From positions 9,922,055 through 9,986,054 of the forward strand of contig KL647288.1 of assembly GCA_000727475.1 (NCBI GenBank): a DNA stretch of 64,000 bases, read 5' to 3'. The stretch's first letter is position 1; each line of letters starts with the position of its first letter. Made by a program: the position numbers and the translations under genes. Shown piece after piece: positions 12,423-24,518 of the stretch. The notes under the pieces were generated by a model. That model did no database searches, was not told the origin of the DNA, and saw only the letters and a program-made list of their open reading frames with translations. This DNA comes from Sarcocystis neurona (Eukaryota > Apicomplexa > Conoidasida > Eucoccidiorida > Sarcocystidae).

Positions 12423-12989
12423 ATGCGGCGACGACAGCAGCAGCAGCTGCGGTCTCGCGTGCCGGCAGCAGCAGCCGTAGTAGCAGCGCCACACAGTAGG
12501 AGGAGCAGCAGCACCCGCGCTGCAGCGGGCGGGGAGCGGGCGCAGCTGGACGAACACCAACAGGCAGGAAGAAGGAGAGAGCTCACCAGAGCATGTGGCT
12601 GCTGTGCATGCAGACAGATTGTGGCGCTTCTCCGCAGATTCGAAAGAGGAGGACGGATTGGGAAAGAAAATGAAGGGCGCGTGTCCACTGCAAGTTCATT
12701 TGTAACAACTTGGTCTCCGTCGGTGTCTACGGGCCTCGACGACGGCAGCAGGAGCAACAACCGCAGCAGCGGCAGCTGCAGCACCGGCAACTGCAGCACC
12801 GGCAGCTGCAGCACCGGCAACTGCAGCGCCGGCAACTGCACCACCGGCACCTGTACCGGCGACAACTGCAGCAGCGGCAGCTGCACCAGCGGCAACTGCA
12901 GCAGCGACAAATGCAGCAGCGGCAACTGCAGCACGGCAACTGCAGCAGCGACAGCTCCAGTACGACCACTTAACGTCCAGCAGGCGTAA
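12423..12989 (+). CDS. possible exon(s) with a cysteine- or glutamine-rich repeat
   Basis: An open frame starts at an ATG and continues for about 188 codons. A part near 12600-12690 looks like ordinary protein (RQIVALLRRFERGGRIGKEN). It is followed by a 15-base tandem repeat that reads in this frame as cysteine-containing units (CSTGN type) and in the next frame as RQLQQ/RQLQH units. A gtgtcc donor-like site just after the ordinary segment could remove the repeat. No family recognised. Confidence 0.25.
   Translation: MRRRQQQQLRSRVPAAAAVVAAPHSRRSSSTRAAAGGERAQLDEHQQAGRRRELTRACGCCACRQIVALLRRFERGGRIGKENEGRVSTASSFVTTWSPSVSTGLDDGSRSNNRSSGSCSTGNCSTGSCSTGNCSAGNCTTGTCTGDNCSSGSCTSGNCSSDKCSSGNCSTATAAATAPVRPLNVQQA
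12769..12955. repeat. 15-bp tandem repeat GGCAACTGCAGCACC
   Basis: About twelve copies of a 15-base unit, with G/A variation at the fifth base and ACC/AGC variation at the end. PstI-like CTGCAG sites recur every 15 bases. The period is divisible by three and keeps all frames open. Confidence 0.9.
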
Positions 12990-14904
12990 CAACAGCGCCA
13001 GCCACGAAGGCCGCAGCAGGACATGGCCGCAGCCTCGGTGTGTTCTGCATGCGTCCTATCTCGTAGCCACAGCTAGTCCCTACAGCAGCAGAGACCCCAC
13101 ACACACACACACACACCCACAGGCGCAACAAGCAGGTCCGGCAGCAACACAACACTCAGAAGAGAGCAGCAGCAGGCTCCCAAGCATCGCAGCACGAGAC
13201 GGCAGAGGGAGAGCTGCTGCCAAGCGCGGCAGCATCGACCGCAGCAGCTGGAGAGAGCTGCTAAGAGCAGCAGCGACAACAGCAACAGCAGCAGCTGGAC
13301 AGCTGCAGCGGCACCAGCAGCAGATGGAGCGCCCCGTGGGGGTCACACGGACAACAGCAGTGATTGCCGCAGCAGCAGCCCCAGCGACTTTTTCTCCATA
13401 GCAGCTGCTTTGGAAGGGGAGCGTAGCTGAGCATTCTGACCGCCCAGGAAGACCCCGTCCTGTGTCTCCCTCGCTCTGCCGGCAGCAGCAGCAGCAGCGC
13501 ACTGGCAGGAATACCAGCAGCAGCGGCAGGGCAGTGACACCAGCAGCGGCAGGGCAGTGACACCAGCAGCAGCAGCGCACTGGCAACAGCACCAGCAGCA
13601 GCGTCAGCGCCCTGACAGCGCTAGCAGCGGAGCAGTGAGAGCGGCAGCCGCAGCAGCAGGTGAACGGGCGAACACGAGCCGCGTAGGAGCGTCAGCAGTA
13701 CGACAGTGTGTAACAGCAGCAGGGTCGGCGTGGGAGTAGTGCGACACTAACGCGGTGCCCTGTCAGTGCGAGGCCGCAGCAGTCTCCCAGCACTGCAGCA
13801 GCTGCAGCGGCAACTGCGGCGCCTTCACAGCAGTATCCGTGACTATTTGTCCCACACCTGCGACTCCAGCACCCCGCTGCTGCCATGGGAGGAAGGACAG
13901 CCCTGCTGGCCTGTGGTGCAGCAGCTTCCGCTCGCCTAGCAGCACCTGGAAACACACCCCACAGCAGCAAGTTGGCAAGTGCCAGTCTGGAGCGGCGCGC
14001 TGCTGCTGTTGCAGTCGCGGAGGACTCCTCTGCTGCCCGTGGAGGCCTCTCATCCGCACCTGCTGCTGCTGCTGCTGTGGAACAGGACGGTTCTGCTGCC
14101 TGTGGGGTCTGTCCGTCTCCTTCCGCGAGCCCGTGTTCTTCTGCTGGAGCTGCTGCACTACTTCCTGGTGCTGCTGCACTACTTCCTGGTGCTGCTGCAC
14201 TACTTCCTGGTGCTGCTGCACTACTTCCTGCTGCTGCTGTTTGCGCTGCTGCAATCTCTGCAGCCCGGCGCCGCCCAGCTGTTGGGTGTCCTGGTCCTCG
14301 TCCGTCGAGTCCACCTGCGACAGCTGCCTATCCCTCTCCTGATTCCGCTGCTGCAGCGGTCTCTGCCGCTGCTGCTCTGCCTCCGCAGCAGCTCTTCAAC
14401 AGCAGCCTTCCGTCGACCTCTGCGATGTCTGCTGGCACTGCTCCTCCGCTTCTCAGAACTTTCTTTGTTTCTTCTTCATCTTCTTCTTTGCCCTGCTCTG
14501 CCTCGCTTCCGCGTCTCCGATCTTTTTTCGCTTCTTCGTCTTTCTCACCCGTCTCTTCCCCGTCTGAGGATGTGCTCTGCAAGTCTGCTTCTCCACGTGT
14601 TTTCGCGGCAGCGAGCGGCAGCCCTGCTGCCCCACCCCGTGCTACTGCTGTCCCCACATCCCGTGCCGCTGCTGCAGCCGCCTTCATTGCTGCTGCAAGG
14701 CGCAGTTCGGCTGCTACAACGCGCAGTTCTGCTCCTGCAACGCGCGGTGCTGCTACTGCAACGCGCGGTGCTGCTGCTGCAGCGTCAGCCTCTCTCGTTG
14801 TTGCTACTGCATCCCGTGCTGCTGATTCGGGCGTCACAGCAGCGTCTGGCGTGCGTGCGCCTACAGCCTGGACCCCACACCCAGTTGCTCCTGCTGCCGC
14901 GTGT
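12990..14904. other. CAG-rich block; minus-strand coding is likely in part
   Basis: Between 14837 and 14328 the minus strand reads as a charged, ordinary-looking protein with acidic/basic clusters (GEETGEKDEEAKKDRRRGS) and a hydrophobic segment (DIAEVDGRLLLKSCCGG). From 14314 leftward another minus frame begins MDSTDEDQDTQQLGG and runs into glutamine heptads. The plus-strand readings here are serine/alanine-rich and could instead be an N-terminal extension of the methyltransferase-like gene. I favour a short minus-strand HAAR gene but cannot fix its exons. 12990-13750 shows only CAG-type repeats. Confidence 0.35.
14150..14236. repeat. 21-bp tandem repeat, four copies
   Basis: The unit is CTGCTGCACTACTTCCTGGTG. 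Minus-strand translation gives heptads of the type EVVQQHQ, with the spacing expected of a coiled coil. Plus-strand translation gives GAAALLP units. Confidence 0.85.
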
Positions 14905-17900
14905 ATGCGGAGAATCGCTTCCTCTGCAGGTGCTGCTTCCTCGAGTGTCTCCTCCGTCTCCTATTCGTCCTCCTCCTACTGCTGCTGTCCTCTCCCTGCT
15001 GCAGCCTTCCACGCCCGGTACTCGCGTCGTCGTATGACAGTTAGCTGCTGCTCGCGTCGGGTTTTTCCTCCCGCCACAGCCGAGGCTGCAGCTCAAGCAG
15101 GCTCCGCCAGACGGCATGTTGCCGTTGCTGCCGGTGTGCTCCGTACTGCGGCTGTGATTTCTCGTGCTGCGCCGGCTGGCGCGTCTGCTGCTGCACGAGC
15201 CTTTGCTGCTACTCCTGCTGCCTCCCCGTCACCTGGTGCTGCTGCCACTGCAGTACGCCACACTCCACAGGTGCCACTGCAGCAGCAGCTACGGCTGCAT
15301 CAGGAACCAGGGCAGCCGCAACAGACAGGACAGCAGCAGCAGACAGGACAGCGGCAGCAGACAGGACAGCAGCAGCAGACAGGACAGCAGCAGGGAGCAG
15401 AGCAGCGACAGGACCACCAGCAATTCCAGCAGCAACAACAGCAGCAGAGAGGACAGCAGCAGGTGACAGAGCAGCGGCAGCACCACCAGCGACCCCAGCA
15501 GCAACAGCAGGGCCAGGAGCGAGGGCTACAAAAGGACGAAAGGCACGTGGACCAGCATCAGCAGCGGGCGGGCGATCCTGCGTCCCAAGCGGAAAAAGCT
15601 GACGAGCGGAAGGACCAGGAAACGGGAAAGGAGGAGACGGCGAGAAAGGAAACCGGGAGACATGAGACGGAGAAGGAGGGAAAGGCGAAGGAAAAAAGCC
15701 AGTGGATTGCAGTGACGCTGAAGGAAGCAGACAAATGCAGCGGAAGCGTACAGCGGCGAGAGAAACTGCTGCAGGGCCACCCGTGGGTATATCACGGGGA
15801 AGTTGCAAATATTAGCAACTTGAGCAATGTTGCTGTTGGAAGTCCCGTCGTAGTCACAGAAGTCAACGGTGTGTCGCGGCCCTGACGCTGCTGCTGCTAC
15901 TACCGCTGCTGCTGCTGTTGCAGCAGAGACTGCTGCAGTTGCAGTCTCTCCCGCTGCGGCTGCTTACGTTCTCTACATACGTACTTGCGTGTACGCACAT
16001 ATACATCTACATACACATACGTACATATACAAACGCACGTGCTACTATGCGCACAGATACACCCTCACATGTATAGCGAAGCCTATTCATGTGTATATAT
16101 ATATATATAAAGAGAGAGAGAGAAACCCACATATATGCGTACGTATATATACACACACACACACATGCATAGAGATACATATACATACATACATACGTAC
16201 ATACATACGTCCATACATACGTACATACGTACACACACACATACACATACACATACACATACATATACATATACGTACACATACATACGCATACATTCAC
16301 ATACATACGTCCATACACACGTACATACATACATATCCATACATATCCACATACACATATACCTAGAAACAGACATAGATACATGAATGCATGCATACAA
16401 CACAGAGATACACATACGTAGAAACGCACACGCGTACATACATCCTTACGTAGATACGTAGCAACACGCACACATACATACATAGAGACGTACACGCACA
16501 TGTATGCAAACATACAGAGAAACCCACACACATACATACGTAGACACATGCATACGTAGACGCATGCACATACATATATAGAAGACATACGTACATCCAT
16601 TAATACATACCTGCATGGAAATATAAATACATACACAAACGAGTATACACATGGTGCCAAGGAAACACATATACAACCGCACACTTACAGGCAGGTATTT
16701 GTTGGTCTCTTAAGCACTCATGCATACATGTCCAAGTACAAGGAACGCCTCAATACACCGCACACATCCACATTCCTCACTATATATATACATATATATA
16801 CATATATATATATGTAGGACTGGGTTAACAGAGGTCCCAGCACCCGATATTTCTCATTGGCTCTATACACATAATATATATACATATATACGACTGGGTT
16901 GAGAGACGTCTCAACATCACGTATGCCTCACTAGTACATAGACATATACATATATATAGATATACACGACTGAGTTAAGAGACTTCCCATATTCTTCACC
17001 GGTTATATATGTGTGCGTATCTACGAACGGATAAACACACGTCTCAGTTCACCATGAACAGGCAAAATTCTCACCACCTACACATATATATATGTACGTG
17101 TGTGTACATATATATATATGACTGGGTTGCTGTGGTTGTGCTGCAGCGACAGTCTTTCTGTTGTTGAGTGCGGGGGCTTTTGAATTTTTGTCGCGCCAAC
17201 ACACAGTGTTCCTCCATCCCTGTCTGTGGGGGGGCGAGTTCTTTTCTCTGACATTCCCGCCAACATTAAGATACGCAGAGGTGCATACATCTATATCTTA
17301 TATATGTATGTGGGGAGATACATAGAGAGAGAGATAGGTATAACTATGTACGTATGTACGTATCTATGTACGTCGAAGTGGCAGCGTCTCCATACGCACA
17401 CTTCATATATATATGTGGATGTGCCAGCGTGTAGAACACTTGGTCAATTACTGCAGAAGGAGAATTTGTTTGGGCGTGCAGGAGGTGGTCGAGGAAGTGG
17501 CCGCGACTCTGGCACTCCTGCAAAAAAGTTGTCGCGGCGAAAAAAAGAGAGCAGAGAGACGGAAGAGGAGGGAAAAGAAAAGAAGCTGCTGCTGCTGCGG
17601 AAGAGGAGGGAAAAGAAAAGAAGCTGCTGCTGCTGCTGGCACCCAGCGAGCGAGAGGGGAAATGACGTGGCTGTTGAAGCGATTGCGGCTTTCCCATATG
17701 TGCCGATATATACATATATATATATACATGCGTACAGATCCAGATACAGGTACACGTACATACGCGTGTATACGTATGTGTTCATACAGAGAAAGAAAGA
17801 GAGATATGCATGCGTCAGTACGTAATCCTGAGATGTACAGACGTCCGCGTATACATATATATATACGTTTATACACGTATACGGAGAAAGACGTGTACAC

Positions 17901-20900
17901 ACATGCGTAGACACACACATATATGTATGTGCATATACATTTATTTATACAGAAGAAAAGACAGAGACAGAAAGACACAAGCTCAGGTACGTATATACAA
18001 AAATAAGAAAGGACTTTGCTTGTTTATACGTGAACTCACGAGGAAATATAAACACGTAGTTATATATGCGTATATGTGGATAGGCGTCTACACACACATC
18101 TGTCTCTCTCTATATATATACACGCCTATACATATATATGTGTGACAGACAGATTGATTTCTGCTGGAGAATGTCTACCCTCTTTTCTTGTTTAGCGAAC
18201 ACTGGTACACATATATTTACTGGCCTGCAGATCTACGTATATGAAGGTGCATATATATATATATATGTACACGTCCAGGGAGACAGAGGGAGATGCGTGA
18301 ATGGATATTTTCGAATATTGAAAAAATATAGACGACGTCCTGCAGGGATGTTGCGGCCTGTCCTTCTCGCTCGCAGGGGAGGATGTAGGAGTGGGACTTC
18401 TCAACCGCCGATCGTCCATCACCGTTCGCATGCTGTTCCACTCGCGCCTCCGCAGTAGGCAGCAGCAGCTTTTCCCCTTCTTGCTGCCGCAGGAGCAGCA
18501 GAAGAAGGAGGAGGAGGAAGGGGAGGACAGGACGCGCAGTTCCCAGCAGAAGAACGAGAAGAAGACGAAGGAGGAACAGCAGCGACAGCAGGACGCGGAA
18601 GCTAGTGGCAGCAGCAGCAGCAGTCCTGTTCACCACAGCAGCAGCAAGAGCAGCAGCTTGTTGAGTAACAGCAGCAACAACAGCAACGGCACGTCGGATA
18701 ACAGCGGCAACAGCAGCAGCAGCAGCCTGCTGAGGAACATCAGCAGCAACGGGGAGAGAAGAGAGCGACGCCAGTGGCCCTATGCAGACCCAGAGACGGT
18801 GTACGCAGAGCTACAACAACAAATCACGCGAGTCCTAAAGGCAAATCGCGAGCAGCTGCGGGCAGTGGCAGCAGCAGAGGCTGCTGCGAAGGCTGCAGCT
18901 GCAGCGCCTGCGTGTCCTGTGCAGCTGCAGCAGCAGCACCAACGCCAGGGAGATGGAATTCCGTCTAAGGTCAGCAGCACGAGCAGCACCAGCAGCAGGA
19001 GCAGCAGCGCCGGTAGCAGCAGCAGTGCCAGTGGCAGCAGCAGTGCCAGTGGCAGCAGCATAAGGGGAAGTCGGTATAGCAGAGCTGCGTTGAAGGCTAT
19101 GAAAGTAGCAAGAGGCTACCGAGGGACCCCATACGAGACTGCTGCAGCAGGGGGCGGCAGCTCTGGTAGTGCGCCGGTTTCTCCTGCTGCTTCTGCAGCA
19201 GAGGAGAGAGAAGAAGGGGATAACGAAGAGGAGAAGAGAAGCGGCAGCAGCCGCAGCCCGGCTCCTCTGGTATCGCGGATTTTTGCAGCAGAAGCCGACG
19301 GACTCCCTGGCGTTGAACTCGACCTCTTCGAACGGTGCTACCAACAGCAGAATGCTACGACCCTGGTGCCGGTAACTTCTCTTTTTTACCCGGATCTCTT
19401 TTGTACGGCGTAAACGCATATACGCAGAAGTATTCCTACTCCTATGTGCCAGAGCGTGAATCTTTATATACAAGTATACACATACATATCTGCAGTCAAT
19501 ATATACGTGTCTTTGTCCACGTGTATTTGTATACAACCTGTATGTACGAGTGCAGACACATATACTCGTGCAGTGAATATATGTGTATGTATATAGATAC
19601 AAGACCTTCTGTATACAAATATACATGTACAAGTACAGATACACATAGATATGTACAATCGGTATACACGCCTGTGTATATATATATATATACAACTCTA
19701 TCTGAACACACCTAAGTCTCTCTATATATAATGTATACGTGTGTATGAGTGTACATGCAGGTATACGTGCGTCTGAGTAGTATCTCTATATAAACGTGTA
19801 TATGCCTACGGATATATAGCGATGCAAAGATGTCTTTTCATGGATAGGATGGCATATGTTAAAACAGGTGCATGCGTTTAGAGTGTGAAGACAGCGAGCA
19901 GGCACTGCATACGTGCGCCAGCCTATCGACGTGAGTGTCTCGTTCTTCGTCTGTCTCTCTCCCTACACTTTCTGCATCTATATAGGGTACGGACATATAT
20001 ATATATATATAAATATATATATATGTATGCGTATCGAAGAAGAGAGTGATAGACAGAGAAGGAGAGAGAAACGCCTCCCGATATATATATATATGTATAC
20101 CTTTATGCGTTTGTGTCTCGCCACCCACGATACACATATATATATATGTATGTGTCGCTGCATGGGGTATTTTTCCTGCAGAAGACCAACCTGTTCATCG
20201 GCGTGTTCCCGCCCACACAGGCTCACAGAAGCAGGTGCTGTTTTCTTGGTCCTCCCGCCCCAGTGTGTGTGTGTGCCGGCCGCGTGTGTATAAAAAAAAA
20301 GACTTCGGCAGTCGCCTGGCAGGAGGCGAGAGAGGCAACACACATACCTACCGGCCTCACTGCCACCGCGTGCGGCCCTGTTTACACGTGGGGCGTATAT
20401 ACAGATGCGCTTCTACATATCTTTCACCAAGAGCAACATCTCTGTGAAGTGTACATATATACAGATGTGCACACGTATTACGTATGCATACATGGGTCTA
20501 CGTATACACAGGGACATATACATATATATATGTATATGTGAGTATGTTTGTGTGTACTCGTGTGTTATCTATATTTATGTTATATGGTATATATAGGTGT
20601 GCATCTACATGTGTACATATGTGTCTGTGTCTGTGTGTATCCGTGTGGGTGTATATACAGGAATAGAGACACACGCATATCTACAGCGGGTGGTCGTCAC
20701 AGACACAGACACACACATACAGACACACACACACACACATATACATATGCAAGAGTATATAGTCACTTTTACCACGTCTTGAAAACAAGAAAATTGACTT
20801 CCATCCGCGTGACCCTTTGCGACCGGCTGCAGCAGAGCGAGGTGCTCGAGAAAACATTTTCTCCCCCACTTCTCTGTCTCCTGCGCATGCGCGCACGCGC

Positions 20901-23900
20901 AGGTGGATGCGGCAGTGCTGCGGCTGCACTCCGTCCCTGCACGGCAACTGCAGCCGCTGGTGATGTCAGCGCTGCAGCAGGAACTCGGCGGCGTCCTTCC
21001 TCCGCTGCTTTGCGTCCAGACGCTACAGTCGAACAAAGAAAAGCAGGCACTGGTAAGTATCGCAAGCGTCTGACTTCCTGCGGCGTCTCCTTCTTCTGGC
21101 TGCTCTCCGCATATATGTCTCTGTCTTTGCAAGGCTCCAAGTCTTGTCCCTGCGCCTGCCTGCTGGCTGCCTGTCGCGCACGTGACTCTGCGGTGTTCTC
21201 TGCGGCGGATGTCTTCGTGTTCGCTGCCATTTCTCCGGCGCTCGTAGGCCGCCGGCTCTCAGCTGATCTTCTACAGTCTACACCGACTCTGTGTGTCTCT
21301 ACATTTGGCGAACAACTTCCTCCTCACCTTGCTCCTTCCCTGACCTTTTGGTGGACGCGTCGAATCTTAACGAAAAGTTTTTATACGTGGAAGGGACGAT
21401 CCTTCTGCCTGAGTTTCTCTCTGTCTTTTCTTCACTGTTTTCTTACGTGTGCACGCGTGTTCTTGTATATGGCTGCATATATACATCACAGTCTTATGTA
21501 CGTATGTATATATATATATCTACGCACAACTGTTTGTGTAGACCTGCGTACACACCTATATGTGATCACTACTTCCCACAGGTGTGTAGTGGTGTAGAGG
21601 TTTATATATGCGTGTGCACACATACGTACGTGGAGCCATATATTAGTACATGTATGCGCATATATTTTTGCATACACACATGCAGATGTAGGGGTATATA
21701 TACCTGTCTACATATATATACACGTACATACACACATACACACATCCGTATATATGCATATAAATACACACATACATACATGTACGTATGTGCGTATATA
21801 CCCCAGTACACATACACATATGTATACATATATATATATGGGGTAGGTAAAGGCTGTACCGACAGCTACACTGTGTATGTTCGAATTCGTAGGCATGTAG
21901 ATTTTCCTATCAACGTGAATGTATACGTACACGTGCTCAGACAAATCCGTCCCTACCCCGCTATATTGAATATCCACATATACACATCGAACTGCATACG
22001 TAGATAGCGCCTGGTAGATAGCTGTTGCGATGCGAGGGAGAACGAAGTTGGACGCCCCTCGGTGACTGAAGAACCCGAAGAAGCGCAGATTCAGCAGACT
22101 CTCTCTCGTGTACGTCACCGACGTCCTCCTCCACTGCAGCCGTAACGGCGACTTCTCGCTAGATGCAGGCGGAGACGCAAGGCGCACTTGCTGCGCAGCT
22201 TCTCGCCAAGTTCGTTGAAGACGGTGGAGCTGCAGGAAACACCGAAACGCAGATATGCGTATATGTCCGCTCGTAGCGCTCCACTTTTGAGATGCGTAGC
22301 CGAAGACATATATGTGTATATGTGTTAATATGTGCACGGACATCTTTCTACATATAGGAAGGGAGGAAGAGAAAGAGACAGAGGAGAGAATAGATGTGTG
22401 AAGAGATATATGTGTGTGTGGGTGTCTATATTTCTACCTATGCACCCACGTGTGAATGTATGAATCTGTGCTGGCGTTTTGATATTGATTTGTGTGAGTT
22501 TGTAGGTATGTGTGTGTGTGTCCGTAGAGTTTCACTTATTGTGTAGACGCACGTATGTGTGTATACAGTAGATGTGTCTTCCTGTGTGTGTATCCGTAGA
22601 GTTTCACTTATTGTGTAGACGCACGTATATATGTATACAGTAGGTGTGTCTTTCTAGTCACAGGTGTCTTGTGTGTGTATCAACAGGGGTACTCGCTCTT
22701 CACACTGTCTCTCTCTCTCTTCGTTTCTGTGAGATACTGTGTTTACACACACGCACGGGGTTGTTAGCGTCGACGCATGAATTTACATATATTGTGTCTG
22801 TTTCTAGTCACAGGCATCTACAAACAAGTATACTCTCTTCACACCGTCCATCTTTTCTTTTCCTTGAGATATATACGTATAGGTGTGTATTTATGCCGGC
22901 ACAGAGAGAGATCTCCCTGATACATATATGTCTATATAGTTATATACACATATAAATGGATGTGCACACGTCTATCGAGAAACAAGACTGCCAAAAAATA
23001 TGTTTGTGGTGTTCGTTCAAGCTAGCGCGCGACTGTGAAGATAAGTGTCCTGATCGTCGGTTTCTCTGGTGCGGAGAAAATCGTTTCTCAAAGCAGTAGA
23101 CACAGACACACCCAAAGGCGAGTCTGCTGCTGGTCTGTGGCCGCCGTCCTTTGCTGAGGGCTCCCACACAAAAAAAAGTACCTGTTCGTGTGTGTGCGTG
23201 TGTAGACGTATGTGCGTATGGATATACTTGAGGAGCCGTACGTGCCTATCCACCAACATCATATATTATATATACATATATATATATATGCGTGTGCACG
23301 TGATCCGGCCCGAAGTGACGCAAATGCTGTATACGAGGTATGTGTAGATCGTCAGCTTCTGCAAAAGACACATATATTTCTGTCAACCTCTTTGCTAGTG
23401 TGTATACGTATTGGTGCACGCGCACGGACGTCGGCACGTGCCTGCAGAAATCTACGCGTTACATGTGCGGCCACAAAACCGCGACGTTCAGAGAGGCAGC
23501 ATACGAAGCGTCGAAGCCCGCATTCGCGGTTCTGCTCGCTGCCGTTGCCCTCTCCCTGCTCCTTTTACACTCTTCCTGCTCTCGCTGCTGCTGCTGCCCT
23601 CTCGCTGCTGCTGCTTTGCTCTAACTGCTGCTGTTGCCCTATCGCTGCTGCTACTTTGCTCTCCCTGCTGCTGTTGCCATCTCGCTGCTGCTGCTTTGCT
23701 CTAACTGCTGCTGTTGCGCTCTCCGTGACGGATACGCCGTGTTGCTGCTGCGGCCGCGCCTCTCACCTGCTGCTGCTGCTCGCTGCAAAGGAAGTCTTGC
23801 AGATATGGTGCTCTGCTTCAGTCTTCTCGACAGCGATGGTACAACGCTGACAGTCGTCTCGCTCTACGGTGTGGTGTGGGTTCTGCGGCAAGGTGTGCGC

Positions 23901-24486
23901 CCCGTGGTCGTCTTCCACACCTACGCACATCCCTATGTGTGCGTGTTTGTGTGTGTAGGCATGCAGTCTGCTTCTGCTGCATACGTACGTCTGTCCAAGC
24001 ATATATGTACAGATGTGTATATATGTCTGTGTATGTGTAGTACGTACGGCTGTCCTAAACTACATGTACAGGTGTGTGTGTCTGTCTTCATGTGTGTCCA
24101 GTACGTACCTATGTCCATATATCTGTGTGTGTGTGTGTCTGTGTTAACGTCTATGTATGTCTGCGTGCGTGTCTTTACACTGTTATCCTTTTTCTGAGAA
24201 TGTGTGGGCTTAGAGGCATTTGCTTCTTTCTCTTCCTGCCTGTGTTTGAACTTGCATTTCGCCAGTCTGGAGATAGGCTCGCGTGCCTCACTACTTTCAG
24301 CAGTGTTCGATAGCGCGCTGCAGCAGAGGCATCCCACGCAAACGTCACTAGGGACCAGTTTTTTTCTACTGCAGGTGCCTGGCTCTTCCCCGTTTATATC
24401 TCGCTTTCCCTACACGTATATATATACATACATATACGTGTATATATATATATACATACATGTATATATATATATATGCATGTATG

Positions 24487-24518
<32 letters not shown>

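Larger units (their letters stand above)
15869..18376 (+). other. intron 1 of the methyltransferase-like gene, filled with microsatellites
   Basis: Donor gtgtgt follows AACG in phase 1, and acceptor tcgctcgcag precedes GGGAGGATG, restoring a glycine codon and the PUA reading frame. The 2.5-kb intron contains CTG runs, a long irregular CATA/CGTA microsatellite (about 15970-16680), a 76-bp periodic array and a 38-bp duplication. No separate gene is evident, although one open acceptor-to-donor stretch at about 17146-17280 is noted as unexplained. Confidence 0.75.

Noticed and set aside
16007..16684. Cysteine/tyrosine/valine-rich minus-strand frame of 225 codons
   Set aside because: It is a translation of a CATA/CGTA microsatellite inside an intron.
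23500..23850. Possible SAM-binding exon near the CTG-rich array
   Set aside because: None of the three frames matches the family between exons 4 and 5, and phases do not fit. Treated as intron.
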